Part shown: in pieces, positions 53,919 through 62,587 of the stretch
Layout of the letters: each line of letters begins with the position of its first letter
Position numbering within the stretch: the stretch's first letter is position 1
Origin: Streptomyces scabiei 87.22
GTDB lineage: Bacteria > Actinomycetota > Actinomycetes > Streptomycetales > Streptomycetaceae
Length of the DNA stretch: 64,000 nt
Assembly (NCBI RefSeq): GCF_000091305.1
Contig: NC_013929.1
Coordinates: 1,178,001 to 1,242,000, forward strand
Direction of reading: 5' to 3'
Program-made: the position numbers and the translations under genes
The notes under the pieces: generated by a model
Told to the model about the DNA's origin: nothing
What the model saw: the letters and a program-made list of their open reading frames with translations, nothing else
Databases searched by the model: none

Positions 53919-55228
53919 GGCTTCTCCAGCCCCTCGTACCAGGCATGCGTGGTCGTGGGCATGCCGCTCGCGCCGCCGGGTCCCGGCCGCACGCTCAGGA
54001 TCTGGTCGACGCCCATCCGGCCCTCCTCGAACGCCAGGGCGGCGCCGACCAGGTACAACCGCCACACCCGGGCGGTCTCCTCGCCGACCTGCGCCAGGAA
54101 CCGCTGCCAGTGTTCCTCAAGGGTGCGGTGCCATGCCTCGATGCTGCGGACGTAGTGCTCCCGCAGCGACTCGGAGTGCCTGACCTCCAGTCCCGCCTCC
54201 TCCAGGAGGGCGACGGTCTCCCCCAGGGGCCGCATGTGCATGTCCGGGGCGATGTACGCCTCGATGAACGCCCCGCCGCCGGGGGCGCTGCGGCCCCGTG
54301 ACATCTGCTGAACCAGCACCCGGCCGCCCGGCCGGACCAGCCGGTGCAGGGCGGCGGCGAAGGCCGGGTACTCCGCGTCGCCGACGTGCTCACCCATCTC
54401 GACCGTGGCGACGGCGTCGTACCCGCCGCCCTGGATGTCCCGGTAGTCCTGGCAGACCACGTCCACCCGCTCGCCCAGGCCCCGTTCGCGGACCTGCTCA
54501 CGGACGTACGCCGCCTGCTCGCGGGCCAGGGTGACGGCGGTGACCTGGACGCCGTGCCGTTCGGCCGCGTACAGGGTGAACGAGCCCCAGCCGCAGCCGA
54601 TGTCCAGCAGTCGGGACCCGGGGGCCAGGGACAGCTTGCGGCGGATCAGCTCCAGCTTGGCCCGCTGGGCGTCGGCGGGCCCGAAGCCGTCGTCGTCACT
54701 CGCCCAGTAGCCGCACGAGTAGGCCATGGTCTCGTCGAGGAGCAGCCGGTAGAAGTCGTTGGACAGGTCGTAGTGGTGGCTGATGGCGGCCCGGTCGCGG
54801 GCCTTGCTGTGCAGGCCGCCACGCAGTCGCGCCTGGGAGTCCGGCGCAGGAGGACGCGGGCCGACCGCGCCGAGACGTACGACGGTGGCGAGCGCGCGGG
54901 CCCGGTCGGCGGCGGTGAGCCGAGGCGGACGCAGACCGCGCTCCCGCTGTGCGGACCACATCGTCCGCAGCCCGTGCGCGAGGTCCCCGTCGACGTCGAG
55001 TTCGCCGGTGATGTACGCCTGGGCCAGGCCGAGTTCGCCGGGCTGCCACAGCAGGCGGCGCAGCGCGCGCCGGGACCGCAGGACGACCACGGGTGCGTCG
55101 GCGGGGCCGCTCTCGCTGCCGTCCCAGGCACGCAGCCGCAGGGGCAGCGGGCCGCCGAGGACGTCCAGGGCGAGGGCGCTGAGCAGGTGGGCGGCGCCGG
55201 TGGCCTTCGCGGGAACAGTGCTGGTCAT
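53915..55228 (-). CDS. Cyclopropane-fatty-acyl-phospholipid synthase family methyltransferase (copy 2)
   Basis: A 437-residue SAM-dependent methyltransferase of the CFA/UfaA family. SHHYDLSNDFYRLLLDETMAY precedes the SAM motif LLDIGCGWGSFTL. Later come VEMGEHVGD and the C-terminal YLVGAALAFEEGRMGVDQ. It adds a methylene or methyl group to unsaturated acyl chains of phospholipids. It differs noticeably from the adjacent copy, so the two may act on different positions or substrates. The ATG at 55228 overlaps the upstream stop by 4 nt, with AAGGAG upstream. Confidence 0.9.
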   Translation of the reverse strand: MTSTVPAKATGAAHLLSALALDVLGGPLPLRLRAWDGSESGPADAPVVVLRSRRALRRLLWQPGELGLAQAYITGELDVDGDLAHGLRTMWSAQRERGLRPPRLTAADRARALATVVRLGAVGPRPPAPDSQARLRGGLHSKARDRAAISHHYDLSNDFYRLLLDETMAYSCGYWASDDDGFGPADAQRAKLELIRRKLSLAPGSRLLDIGCGWGSFTLYAAERHGVQVTAVTLAREQAAYVREQVRERGLGERVDVVCQDYRDIQGGGYDAVATVEMGEHVGDAEYPAFAAALHRLVRPGGRVLVQQMSRGRSAPGGGAFIEAYIAPDMHMRPLGETVALLEEAGLEVRHSESLREHYVRSIEAWHRTLEEHWQRFLAQVGEETARVWRLYLVGAALAFEEGRMGVDQILSVRPGPGGASGMPTTTHAWYEGLEKP

Positions 55229-56547
55229 CGCGCGGGATTCTCCTTGGTGAACAGGTACTGCTGCACGTCGAGATAGCCGGAGCGGAAGCCGGCCTCGGAG
55301 TAGGCCAGGTAGAACGTCCACAGCCTGCGGAAGGTCTCGTCGAAGCCGAGCGCGTCGACCTCGTCGGCGCGCCGGGTGAACCTCTCCCGCCACAGCCGCA
55401 GCGTCTCGGCATAGTGGGGGCCGAACGCGTCACGGCGGGCGAGGTGCAGCCCGGTGTGATCGTGGACGGTCTCCTCGATCGCCGTCGTGGAGGGGATGAA
55501 CCCGCCGGGGAAGACGTACTTGTGGATCCAGGTGAAGGTGGAGCGGGTGGCCAGCATCCGTTCGTGCGGCATGGTGATCGCCTGGAGCGCCGCCCTGCCG
55601 CCCGGTGCCAACCGCTCGTCGAGGGTGCGGAAATACACCGGCCAGAAGTCCGCGCCGACCGCCTCGATCATCTCCACGCTGACGACGGCGTCGTACTGCC
55701 CGCGTGCCTCGCGGTAGTCGCACAACTCGATGGAGACACGGTCCTGGAGACCCGCCGCGCGCACTCGCTCCAGGGCCAGGGCCTGCTGTTCCCGGGACAG
55801 GGTGAGCGAGGTGACGCGGGCGCCGCGGACGGCGGCACGCAGGGCGAGTTCGCCCCAGCCGGTGCCGATCTCCAGCAGGCGGGTTCCCGCGCCCACGTCT
55901 GCCAGGTCGAGGAGGCGGTCGATCTTGCGGTGCTGGGCCGCGGCTAGCAGGTCCCAGGTGGCCGGGAAGCCCCGGAAGAGGGCTGAGGAGTAGGTGAGGG
56001 TGTCGTCGAGGAAGAGCGCGAACAGGTCGTTGGACAGGTCGTAGTGACGGCTGATGTTGGCGCGGGAGCCGTCGGGTGTGTTGCGCTCGTCGTGCGGGTG
56101 CCGCGGTGCCCACACGCCACGCAGTCGCTGCAAGGGGGCCGGGATCAGTTCGGCCGTGTGGGCGGCGAGCACGGTGAGCGCCGCGACCAGATCGGGGGCG
56201 TCCCACTCGCCGGCCATGTAGGACTCGCCGAATCCGACCAGGCCGTCCGCCCCGACGCGCGCGTGGAAGGCGCCCGGATCCCGCACCTCCAGCAGCGGAC
56301 CCCCCAGGCCCGCCATGTCGGAACCGGCGAACCTGACCCGCAGCGGCAGTCCCTCCAGCGCCCGCCGCACCAGCAGCGCGGTCACCGCGGTACGGAGGCG
56401 TGATGCCGGGGGCACGGTGACGATGTCGGGCCAGCGAGCGGGATCGGCCGGGTGGAGGGTGCCGAGCGCGGCGGGGGCGCCCACCGGGGACGGCGGCGCT
56501 GGAACGGCATGTCCCTCGGAGGTCGTACGGGACGCTGCTGCAGTCAT
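55225..56547 (-). CDS. Cyclopropane-fatty-acyl-phospholipid synthase family methyltransferase (copy 1, UfaA1-like)
   Basis: A 440-residue CFA/UfaA-family enzyme. It contains SRHYDLSNDLFALFLDDTLT, the SAM motif LLEIGTGWGELAL, VEMIEAVGADFWPVYF and FPGGFIPS, all in the expected order. The N-terminal 130 residues form the lipid-binding part (FAGSDMAGLGGPLLEVRDPG). Mycobacterial UfaA1 (Rv0447c) occupies the same place in the sigK locus. The ATG at 56547 follows CCGGAGAAAGCG and overlaps the DUF1365 stop. Confidence 0.92.
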   Translation of the reverse strand: MTAAASRTTSEGHAVPAPPSPVGAPAALGTLHPADPARWPDIVTVPPASRLRTAVTALLVRRALEGLPLRVRFAGSDMAGLGGPLLEVRDPGAFHARVGADGLVGFGESYMAGEWDAPDLVAALTVLAAHTAELIPAPLQRLRGVWAPRHPHDERNTPDGSRANISRHYDLSNDLFALFLDDTLTYSSALFRGFPATWDLLAAAQHRKIDRLLDLADVGAGTRLLEIGTGWGELALRAAVRGARVTSLTLSREQQALALERVRAAGLQDRVSIELCDYREARGQYDAVVSVEMIEAVGADFWPVYFRTLDERLAPGGRAALQAITMPHERMLATRSTFTWIHKYVFPGGFIPSTTAIEETVHDHTGLHLARRDAFGPHYAETLRLWRERFTRRADEVDALGFDETFRRLWTFYLAYSEAGFRSGYLDVQQYLFTKENPAR

Positions 56548-57272
56548 GTCGCTTTCTCCGGGGTGCGGTGATCGGAGCGGGGCTGGACGGGCAGTCCCCG
56601 CAGGTACAGGCGGATGCCGTGGAAGCGGATCGCGGCCGACACGGCGAGGGTCGAGAAGGGGTGACGCAGCACCAGCCGCAGCAGGGCCCGGGCGGTCACC
56701 GGGCGGCGGGCACCGCGGACGGTCGCGGTGAAGGCCCGGCCGCCCTCTCGGTCCAGGTGCACGGTGAGGGCGAGCCGGTCGTCCGGCGGGGGCAGCCGCA
56801 TGCGGTAGCCGCCGTCGACGGGGAAGAACGGGGAGACGTAGAACGCCTTGTCCGAACGGGCCGTGCCGGTGGCGTCGGGGCGCAGGAGATAGCAGTGACG
56901 TCCGCCGTACGTGTTGTGCACCTCGGCCACCACGCAGCGCAGACCGCCGTCGGTGCCGTGGCACCAGTACAGGGTGAGCGGGTTGAACACGTACCCGAAC
57001 ACCCGCGCGTGGGTCAGCATCACCACCCGGCCACCGCCCAGGTGGACGCCCTGTGCGGCGAGGTAGGCGTCCAGGCCGGCCCGGATCGAGGACCGGTCCC
57101 CGCTGAAGTGGTCACGCGGGTCGAACCGGGCCAACGGCCGCAGGGGGAGCGGCAGTCGGGGCGGGTGGTCGGGGTCGATGACCCACATGTAGGTGCGGTG
57201 GCGCAGGGCGTACCGGGGAGCGGTCCGCACGTGCGCGACCGTGCAGGAGTACAGCGCAGGCAGGACGTTCAC
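56544..57272 (-). CDS. DUF1365-family protein (Rv0448c-like)
   Basis: A 242-residue soluble protein of the DUF1365 family. Characteristic are RYALRHRTYMWVIDPDHPP, LTHARVFGYVFNPLTLYWCH and FYVSPFFPVDGGYRMRLPPP. The family always neighbours an FAD amine-oxidase-like protein and a CFA synthase, but its activity is unknown. The GTG at 57272 overlaps the FAD gene stop by 4 nt. Confidence 0.92.
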   Translation of the reverse strand: MNVLPALYSCTVAHVRTAPRYALRHRTYMWVIDPDHPPRLPLPLRPLARFDPRDHFSGDRSSIRAGLDAYLAAQGVHLGGGRVVMLTHARVFGYVFNPLTLYWCHGTDGGLRCVVAEVHNTYGGRHCYLLRPDATGTARSDKAFYVSPFFPVDGGYRMRLPPPDDRLALTVHLDREGGRAFTATVRGARRPVTARALLRLVLRHPFSTLAVSAAIRFHGIRLYLRGLPVQPRSDHRTPEKAT

Positions 57273-58579
57273 CAGCGCGCCCCCAACGCGGCCGCGGCCT
57301 CCACGCCCGACCGGCAGCCGTCCTCGTGGAAGCCCCAACCATGGTAGGCACCGGCGAACGCGCAGACGGGGGTTCTCAGCTCGGGCAGACGCCGTTGTGC
57401 GGCCACCGATTCGGGGGTGTAGACGGGGTGTTCGTAGACCATGCGGGCCAGCACCCGGTCCGGGTCGACACGGTCCTCGCCGCCCAGGGTGACCACGAAT
57501 CTCTCGGTGGCGTCCAGGCGTTGCAGCCGGTTCATGTCGTAGCTGACCCGCACCCGGTCGGCCCCGGCCTCGCACCCGGGCATCAGGTAGTTCCAGGCGG
57601 CGCGGGCGCCGGGGGACCGCGGCAGCAGCCGGGTGTCGGTGTGCAGGAGGGTGGTGTTGCGGGAGTAGCGGAACGCGCTCAGCACCTCCCGTTCCCGCTC
57701 GGTCGGGTCGGCGAGCAGGCGCAGCGCCTGGTCCGGGTGGACCGCGATCACCACCGCGTCGTACGACTGCGTCGCGCCGTCGTCGGTCGTGACGTCCGCG
57801 CCGTCGGCATGACGGTGCACGGCCCGCACCGGGCTGCCGGTGCGGATCTCGCCGAGGCGTTTGGCGATCCGTTCGACATAGGTGCGGGAACCGCCGGTGA
57901 CCGTGCGCCACACGGGCGAGCCGCTCACCGACAGCAACCCGTGGTGTTCCAGGAAACGGAACAGATAGGCGGCCGGGTAGCGTTGGGCCGTACCGGCGTC
58001 ACAGGACCACACGGCCGACACCACGGGCGTCACGAAGTGGGTGCGGAAGTAGGCGGAGAAACCCTCCCGGTCCAGGAACTCGGCCAGTGTGAGGGTCCCC
58101 TCTCGGCCCTGCGCCAGCAGCCGCCGGGCCGCCCGGTGGAAGGCGGGCACCTCGGCCAGCAGCCGCAGATAGCGACCGCGCACGAGGTTGCCGCGCCGGG
58201 CGAACAGTCCGGACGGGCCGCGGGCCCCGGCGTATTCCAGCCCGCACCCCTCGCACCGCACCGACATGGTCATCTCCGACTCCTGCGTGGTCACGCCGAG
58301 TTCGTCGAAGAGCCGCAGCAGATGCGGGTAGGTGCGCCGGTTGTGCACGATGAAGCCGGAGTCCACACGGTGCACCCGTCCGTCGTGCGGCGACGTCAGT
58401 TCGTGGGTGTGAGCGTGCCCACCGAGCCGGTCGTCGGCCTCGTACAGGACGACGTGCCGGTTCCGGCCCAGCAGGTACGCGGCGGTCAGCCCCGCGACTC
58501 CCGACCCGATCACGGCCGTCCGCCGCTCGTGCCGTGACCGGCGTTGCGGGCCGCGCGCCTCCTCCGGCTCGGTTTCCAT
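57269..58579 (-). CDS. FAD-dependent amine-oxidase-like oxidoreductase (Rv0449c-like)
   Basis: A 436-residue flavoprotein. The N-terminal FAD motif is AVIGSGVAGLTAAYLLGRNR followed by YEADDRLGGHAHTHEL. The C-terminal FAD segment is FAGAYHGWGFHEDGC. It belongs to the protoporphyrinogen/phytoene-oxidase-like group found with CFA synthases and probably acts on acyl chains before or after methyl transfer. The ATG at 58579 follows GGGAGGAGAGGCG. First gene of the six-gene operon, with a SigK-type promoter at 58616-58647. Confidence 0.92.
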   Translation of the reverse strand: METEPEEARGPQRRSRHERRTAVIGSGVAGLTAAYLLGRNRHVVLYEADDRLGGHAHTHELTSPHDGRVHRVDSGFIVHNRRTYPHLLRLFDELGVTTQESEMTMSVRCEGCGLEYAGARGPSGLFARRGNLVRGRYLRLLAEVPAFHRAARRLLAQGREGTLTLAEFLDREGFSAYFRTHFVTPVVSAVWSCDAGTAQRYPAAYLFRFLEHHGLLSVSGSPVWRTVTGGSRTYVERIAKRLGEIRTGSPVRAVHRHADGADVTTDDGATQSYDAVVIAVHPDQALRLLADPTEREREVLSAFRYSRNTTLLHTDTRLLPRSPGARAAWNYLMPGCEAGADRVRVSYDMNRLQRLDATERFVVTLGGEDRVDPDRVLARMVYEHPVYTPESVAAQRRLPELRTPVCAFAGAYHGWGFHEDGCRSGVEAAAALGARW

Positions 58580-58615
58580 CGCCTCTCCTCCCGCCTCCGC
58601 GATCTGCGGTCTCCG

Positions 58616-58647
58616 CGTAATCCGGAGCAGGTCGGGCGGTGGATTGG
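58616..58647 (-). promoter_or_regulatory. ECF-sigma promoter of the lipid operon (CCAATCC-N17-GGATTACG)
   Basis: On the minus strand CCAATCC (58641-58647) and GGATTACG (58616-58623) are separated by 17 bp, identical in sequence and spacing to the sigK promoter. The start codon is 37 nt past the -10 element. Confidence 0.75.
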
Positions 58648-58959
58648 CCGTTCTCGCAGATCGGCGCCGCGGTATCTCATCGAATCCAAGGAGCCACTCG
58701 ACCTCGCGAGGCGGCTCGGTCGACGGGCGCCCGCACTTCCTCGCCGGCCTGTGGTTGACGGCCGTGAGCATCTGCAAGCTGCTCACCCTAGGCAGGAAGC
58801 CTCGGCTGGGGGCAGGCGCATGTGGCGCCATGATGGCGCGACCATCGCGATCGCCGGAGGGCTGCTTCTGCTGCGCCCCGGGACCGGGCAGGCCCTCACA
58901 CCGGACAATGGGCGGAAGCGGTCTGTCGCACGGGTCCACCGCGCGGCAGGCGTCATACG

Positions 58960-59290
58960 GCTATCGGCGTTGTGCGGCCGACCGGACGGGAGTTGGCGGC
59001 GCCGTAGCCGCGACAGCCGCCGGTGCGTTGGACGATCTCGAAGAAGACGCGGCCCACGGTGACCGTGCAGCAGTGCCGTCGTAGTAGTTGTCGGGGATCT
59101 CCAGAAGGGCGACGCCGACGGCGTCGACACGGCGGCCGGCGGCCACTGCGTCGTCGCTGGTGAGGGCGAGGTGCTGGGCGCGGGTCCCGGCTTCCGCCGC
59201 CGGGCCGGGTGCCAGGTTGAGAACCCGGTCGCAGCGCGCCCGAGTCGTGGGAGAGAGCGCGGCTGAGGAAGGGGCCGTACGGGTCCGCCG
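58960..59290 (-). pseudogene. HPPD-like (vicinal oxygen chelate) gene remnant
   Basis: Fragments of the C-terminal domain of a 4-hydroxyphenylpyruvate dioxygenase-like protein appear in different frames: DPYGPFLSRALSHDSG, QHLALTSDDAVAAGRRVDAV, ALLEIPDNYYDG and VGRVFFEIVQRTGGCRGYGA. At least two frameshifts separate them. Such domains occur alone (HPPD) or fused in 3-dehydroshikimate dehydratases. No start or promoter survives. The neighbouring stretch 58648-58959 shows nothing recognisable. Confidence 0.7.
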
Positions 59291-59728
59291 GGTCGACGCC
59301 CTCCTGCGGACCCGGGCCTGGCACCGTGCGGTTTCGAGACCCGGCGTCCGGCGGCGGAAATGCCAGTCCGGCGACCATGCCGATCGCGTCCACGCTCGGC
59401 AGCCCAACTGCGGTGGCCAGGCCGCTGACTGCACCGAGGTGCACCTGGGCATCTCCTACGACGAACTCTGGGACCCATCGCAGGACGACGCGCCGGCGCG
59501 CTGGAACGTGGGCGTCCTGCACCGCCGATGCACCCGCGCCGCGGGGCACGAACCGGTCAGCCCCAACGGTCCCGGTGCACGACTCCCCTCCCGGCCCTAC
59601 GAACCCGTCCCTGTGCCGCGCGACCATCCGGATGTCGAAAACTCTCACCGCCGCGCGCGTCACGGGGTGCGCGTGCTCCACAGGGCGCTGTCAACTCTCG
59701 GGAGACGGAAGCGGTTCAAGGACCGCCG
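59291..59728. other. Degenerate stretch with a coding-like plus-strand fragment
   Basis: About 59440-59600 on the plus strand has protein-like codon usage (EVHLGISYDELWDPSQDDA, then PARWNVGVLHRRC) but belongs to no family I recognise and lacks clear ends. Probably a gene remnant. Confidence 0.3.
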
Positions 59729-60079
59729 CTACGACAGCGGCTTTCCCTTGCCCTGCGTGGCCCGCAGATCTGCCAGCAGCTCGGCCTGCCCGGCGAGCAC
59801 CCCGGACAGAATGCTCCGCGCGACCCGCAGCAGCTCCGCGATCTGCGGGCTGGTCAGCGAGTAGTACACGGTCGAGCCCGCCTTGCGGGTCGTGACCAGA
59901 TTCGCCCGCCGCAGCACGGCCAGCTGCTGGGACAGATGTGCGGGCTCGATGCCCACCTCGGGCAGCATCTCCGCCACAGCGTGCTCCCGCTCGCTCAGGA
60001 GCTCCAGCACCCGGATGCGGGCAGGATGACCCAGCGTCTTGAAGAATTCGGCCTTCAGCTGGTACAGCGGCGTACTCAT
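59729..60079 (-). CDS. ArsR-family transcriptional repressor (copy 1)
   Basis: A 116-residue winged-helix regulator. It opens with LYQLKAEFFKTLGHPARIRV, has the recognition helix in IEPAHLSQQLAVLRRANLV and the wing GSTVYYSLTSP. The metal-binding ELCVCDL motif of classical ArsR/SmtB is absent, so the ligand is not predictable. The ATG at 60079 follows GGAGGAGGCGGC. It is a paralogue of the repressor at 62587-62925. A matching operator lies 170 bp upstream, and no functional partner gene is left next to it. Confidence 0.9.
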   Translation of the reverse strand: MSTPLYQLKAEFFKTLGHPARIRVLELLSEREHAVAEMLPEVGIEPAHLSQQLAVLRRANLVTTRKAGSTVYYSLTSPQIAELLRVARSILSGVLAGQAELLADLRATQGKGKPLS

Positions 60080-60243
60080 CGTGCCGCCTCCTCCCCGACG
60101 CAACAGCATGGCCCCACCGGCCGGAGCTCGGCGCCTCGCATCCACTCACTCGTCAAGAACATGCGGTCCATCCTCGCCTGCGGCACCGGCGATGCCGAAC
60201 CCGCGGGCCGGAAGCCAAGCCGCCGAATACAGCGCCCACAGCC

Positions 60244-60277
60244 TCATGAATTGCCAATTTTAGCAATTCATGAGGTT
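60244..60277. promoter_or_regulatory. ArsR-type operator (AATTGC-N8-GCAATT)
   Basis: Perfect 13-bp inverted repeat (60244-60256 with 60265-60277) around an 8-bp AT-rich spacer. The core at 60251-60270 is the same as that upstream of ArsR copy 2. Confidence 0.65.
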
Positions 60278-60279
60278 TC

Positions 60280-60502
60280 GCGAGGGGGCGCCGACATCGC
60301 CCACGCGGTCGCCACCAATGCCTCCGGCCGCCAACCGACCACGCCGGGATTCGTTGAGGACGTGGCGATCACCACCGAGGAGGATGCCTGCACCCTCGCG
60401 CCGGTGCGCCACGGTGGCGGCGCCTTCGCCCCCGGCCGAAGCATCGACTGGAGGCCCTGCGAAGGCCGCCCGGGGAGTCGTCCCGCGCGGTCGGAACAGT
60501 GA
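60280..60502 (+). other. Possible gene fragment downstream of the ArsR operator
   Basis: The plus strand reads GADIAHAVATNASGRQPTTP and then GFVEDVAITTEEDA with good third-position GC, ending in a stop at 60502. No start with a ribosome site and no known family. It may be the remains of a gene once driven from the operator at 60244-60277. Confidence 0.3.
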
Positions 60503-60512
60503 GCCATCGGGG

Positions 60513-60866
60513 TCAAGCCCTCTTGACCACGCTGGACTTGAGCTGCATGGCGCCGAAGCCGTCGACCTTGCAGTCGATGTCGTGGCCGTCCACGCCGTCG
60601 ACGAGGCGGATGTTGCGTACCTTGGTGCCCGCCTTGATGCCGGTCGGGCTGCCCTTGACCTTCAGCGCCTTGACCACCGTCACGGTGTCACCGTCGGCGA
60701 GCACGTTGCCGACCGCGTCCCGGATCACCTTGCTCCCGGTGCCGCCTGCTGATTCCTCGGAGGGCGACCATTCGTGCCCGCACTCGGGGCAGACCAGCAG
60801 CGCGCCCATCTCGTAGGTGTACTCACCGGAGCATGCGGGGCAGGCAGGAAGGTTGTTGTCACTCAT
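60513..60866 (-). CDS. YjdM/PhnA-family zinc-ribbon protein
   Basis: A 117-residue protein with an N-terminal zinc ribbon (CPACSGEYTYEMGALLVCPEC) and a C-terminal SH3-like PhnA domain (RDAVGNVLADGDTVTVVKAL; GHDIDCKVDGFGAMQLKS). Despite the name the family is not shown to act in phosphonate metabolism. The ATG at 60866 overlaps the SulP stop by 4 nt, so it is the third gene of arsR-sulP-yjdM. Confidence 0.9.
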   Translation of the reverse strand: MSDNNLPACPACSGEYTYEMGALLVCPECGHEWSPSEESAGGTGSKVIRDAVGNVLADGDTVTVVKALKVKGSPTGIKAGTKVRNIRLVDGVDGHDIDCKVDGFGAMQLKSSVVKRA

Positions 60867-62587
60867 GGCACAGGGGTCTTTCCGTCAGTGGGCCGATACT
60901 GGGCGGGGAGAGCGGGCAGGACGCCTGCTGCCGCCAGGTGGTCACGGGCAGCCAGGATCGCCTCGGGTGTGGTGGCGTACTCCCGGTCCTCGTGCCGCAG
61001 CAATTCCAGCGCGCCGACGGAGTCCAGGACCTGGCGCTGGTCGGTGCGGATACCGGAGGCCAGGACGAGGATGCCGCGCCGTGTCAGCTTCTCCACCGCG
61101 TCCTTCAGGACGAGGGCACCTGTGGCGTCCATCGTCGACACCCGCGACATGCGCAGGATGACGACCCGTACGTCGGCCACGTCGGTCAGCTCCAGCAGGA
61201 AGCGGTGGGCGGCGGCGAAGAACAGCGGCCCGTCGATGCGGTAGGCGACGATGTGCTCGGCCAGCAGGGCGTGCTCCTCGGCGCTGTGGTCGCCCCGGTC
61301 GAGCGGCACCTGGTCGAGGCGGGCCTGCTTGGCCACGGCACGCAGGGCGAGGGCGCCCGCGACGACCAGGCCGATGATCACCGCGTACACGAGGTCCAGG
61401 GCGAGGGTCGCGACCGCGGTCAGGGCGAGGATCAGCGCATCGGAGCGGGTGGCCCTGGCCATCGCCCTGAGCGAGCCGACCTCGACCATGCGGACGGCGG
61501 TGGCCAGCAGTACACCGGCGAGGGCGGCGAGCGGGATCTTCGACACCAGGGGCGCGGCAGCGAAGACGATCAACGCGAGGATCGCGGCGTGGGTGAGGGC
61601 GGCCAGCCGGGAGCCGGCGCCGGTGCGGACGTTGACCGCGGTACGGGCGATCGCGCCGGTCGCGGGCACCCCGCCGAAGAGCGGGGCGGCGATGTTCGCC
61701 AGACCTTGGCCGAACAGTTCGCGATCGGGGTCGTGCTTCTGGCCCACCGTCATGCCGTCCGCCACCGAGGCGGACAGCAGGGACTCCAGCGCGGCGAGCG
61801 CCGCCACGGCCACGGCCGGGGCGAGCAGGGAGCCGGGCGAACCCACATCGAGGAAGCCGAGCGAGGGCGCGGGCAGCCCGGACGGCAGGTCACCGATCGG
61901 CTGTGCCGCATCCAGGCCCGCGACCTGCGTGACGACCGTGGCCGCTATGACGGCGACGATGGAGAACGGGACGGTCGGCCGCCAGCGGGCGCCGATCAGC
62001 ATGACCGCGGCCACCGCGGTCGCGAGTCCGACGGCCGTCCAGTGCGGATGCTTGGCGAATTCCGCGACGGCTCGCCAGGTCGTCACCAGCACGCGGTCGC
62101 CCTCGGGCTTGGGTACGCCGAGTGCGTTCGGCACCTGCTGGAGTCCGATCACGCAGGCGATACCGAGGGTGAAGCCCTCCACGACGGGTGCGGGCACGTA
62201 CTGCATGTACTTCCCTGCCCGCAGCGCGGCCAGCGCCACGAGCATGATGCCCGCCATCAGCCCGACGGTCAGCACGCCGGTCGGACCGTACTCGCCGACG
62301 ATCGGCACCAGCACCACGGTCATGGCCCCGGTGGGCCCGGACACTTGGAGGTTGGACCCGCCGAACACGGCTGCGAGCGCGCCGGCGACCACTGCGGTCG
62401 CCAGGCCCGCCTCCGCGCCGAGACCGGAGGAGACACCGAAGCCGAGCGCGAGCGGCAGCGCCACGATCGCCACGGTCAGTCCGGCCAGTAGGTCCCGCCG
62501 CGGGGCTCGCCGCACGGCCGCCAGGTCGGCACGAGCGGGGAGGAGCGCGGCAAGCCGGGACTTTGCCCGGTTGATCGCCGAGGTCAT
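60863..62587 (-). CDS. SulP-family anion transporter with STAS domain
   Basis: A 574-residue membrane transporter. It has about 12-14 helices, including the SulP signature region VSSGLGAEAGLATAVVAGAL and QVSGPTGAMTVVL, then a C-terminal cytoplasmic STAS domain (about 440-550; VVILRMSRVSTMDATGALVL). Substrates in the family are sulfate or bicarbonate; the choice is open. The ATG at 62587 overlaps the arsR stop (TGATG). Controlled with its ArsR from the operator at 63028. Confidence 0.92.
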   Translation of the reverse strand: MTSAINRAKSRLAALLPARADLAAVRRAPRRDLLAGLTVAIVALPLALGFGVSSGLGAEAGLATAVVAGALAAVFGGSNLQVSGPTGAMTVVLVPIVGEYGPTGVLTVGLMAGIMLVALAALRAGKYMQYVPAPVVEGFTLGIACVIGLQQVPNALGVPKPEGDRVLVTTWRAVAEFAKHPHWTAVGLATAVAAVMLIGARWRPTVPFSIVAVIAATVVTQVAGLDAAQPIGDLPSGLPAPSLGFLDVGSPGSLLAPAVAVAALAALESLLSASVADGMTVGQKHDPDRELFGQGLANIAAPLFGGVPATGAIARTAVNVRTGAGSRLAALTHAAILALIVFAAAPLVSKIPLAALAGVLLATAVRMVEVGSLRAMARATRSDALILALTAVATLALDLVYAVIIGLVVAGALALRAVAKQARLDQVPLDRGDHSAEEHALLAEHIVAYRIDGPLFFAAAHRFLLELTDVADVRVVILRMSRVSTMDATGALVLKDAVEKLTRRGILVLASGIRTDQRQVLDSVGALELLRHEDREYATTPEAILAARDHLAAAGVLPALPAQYRPTDGKTPVP

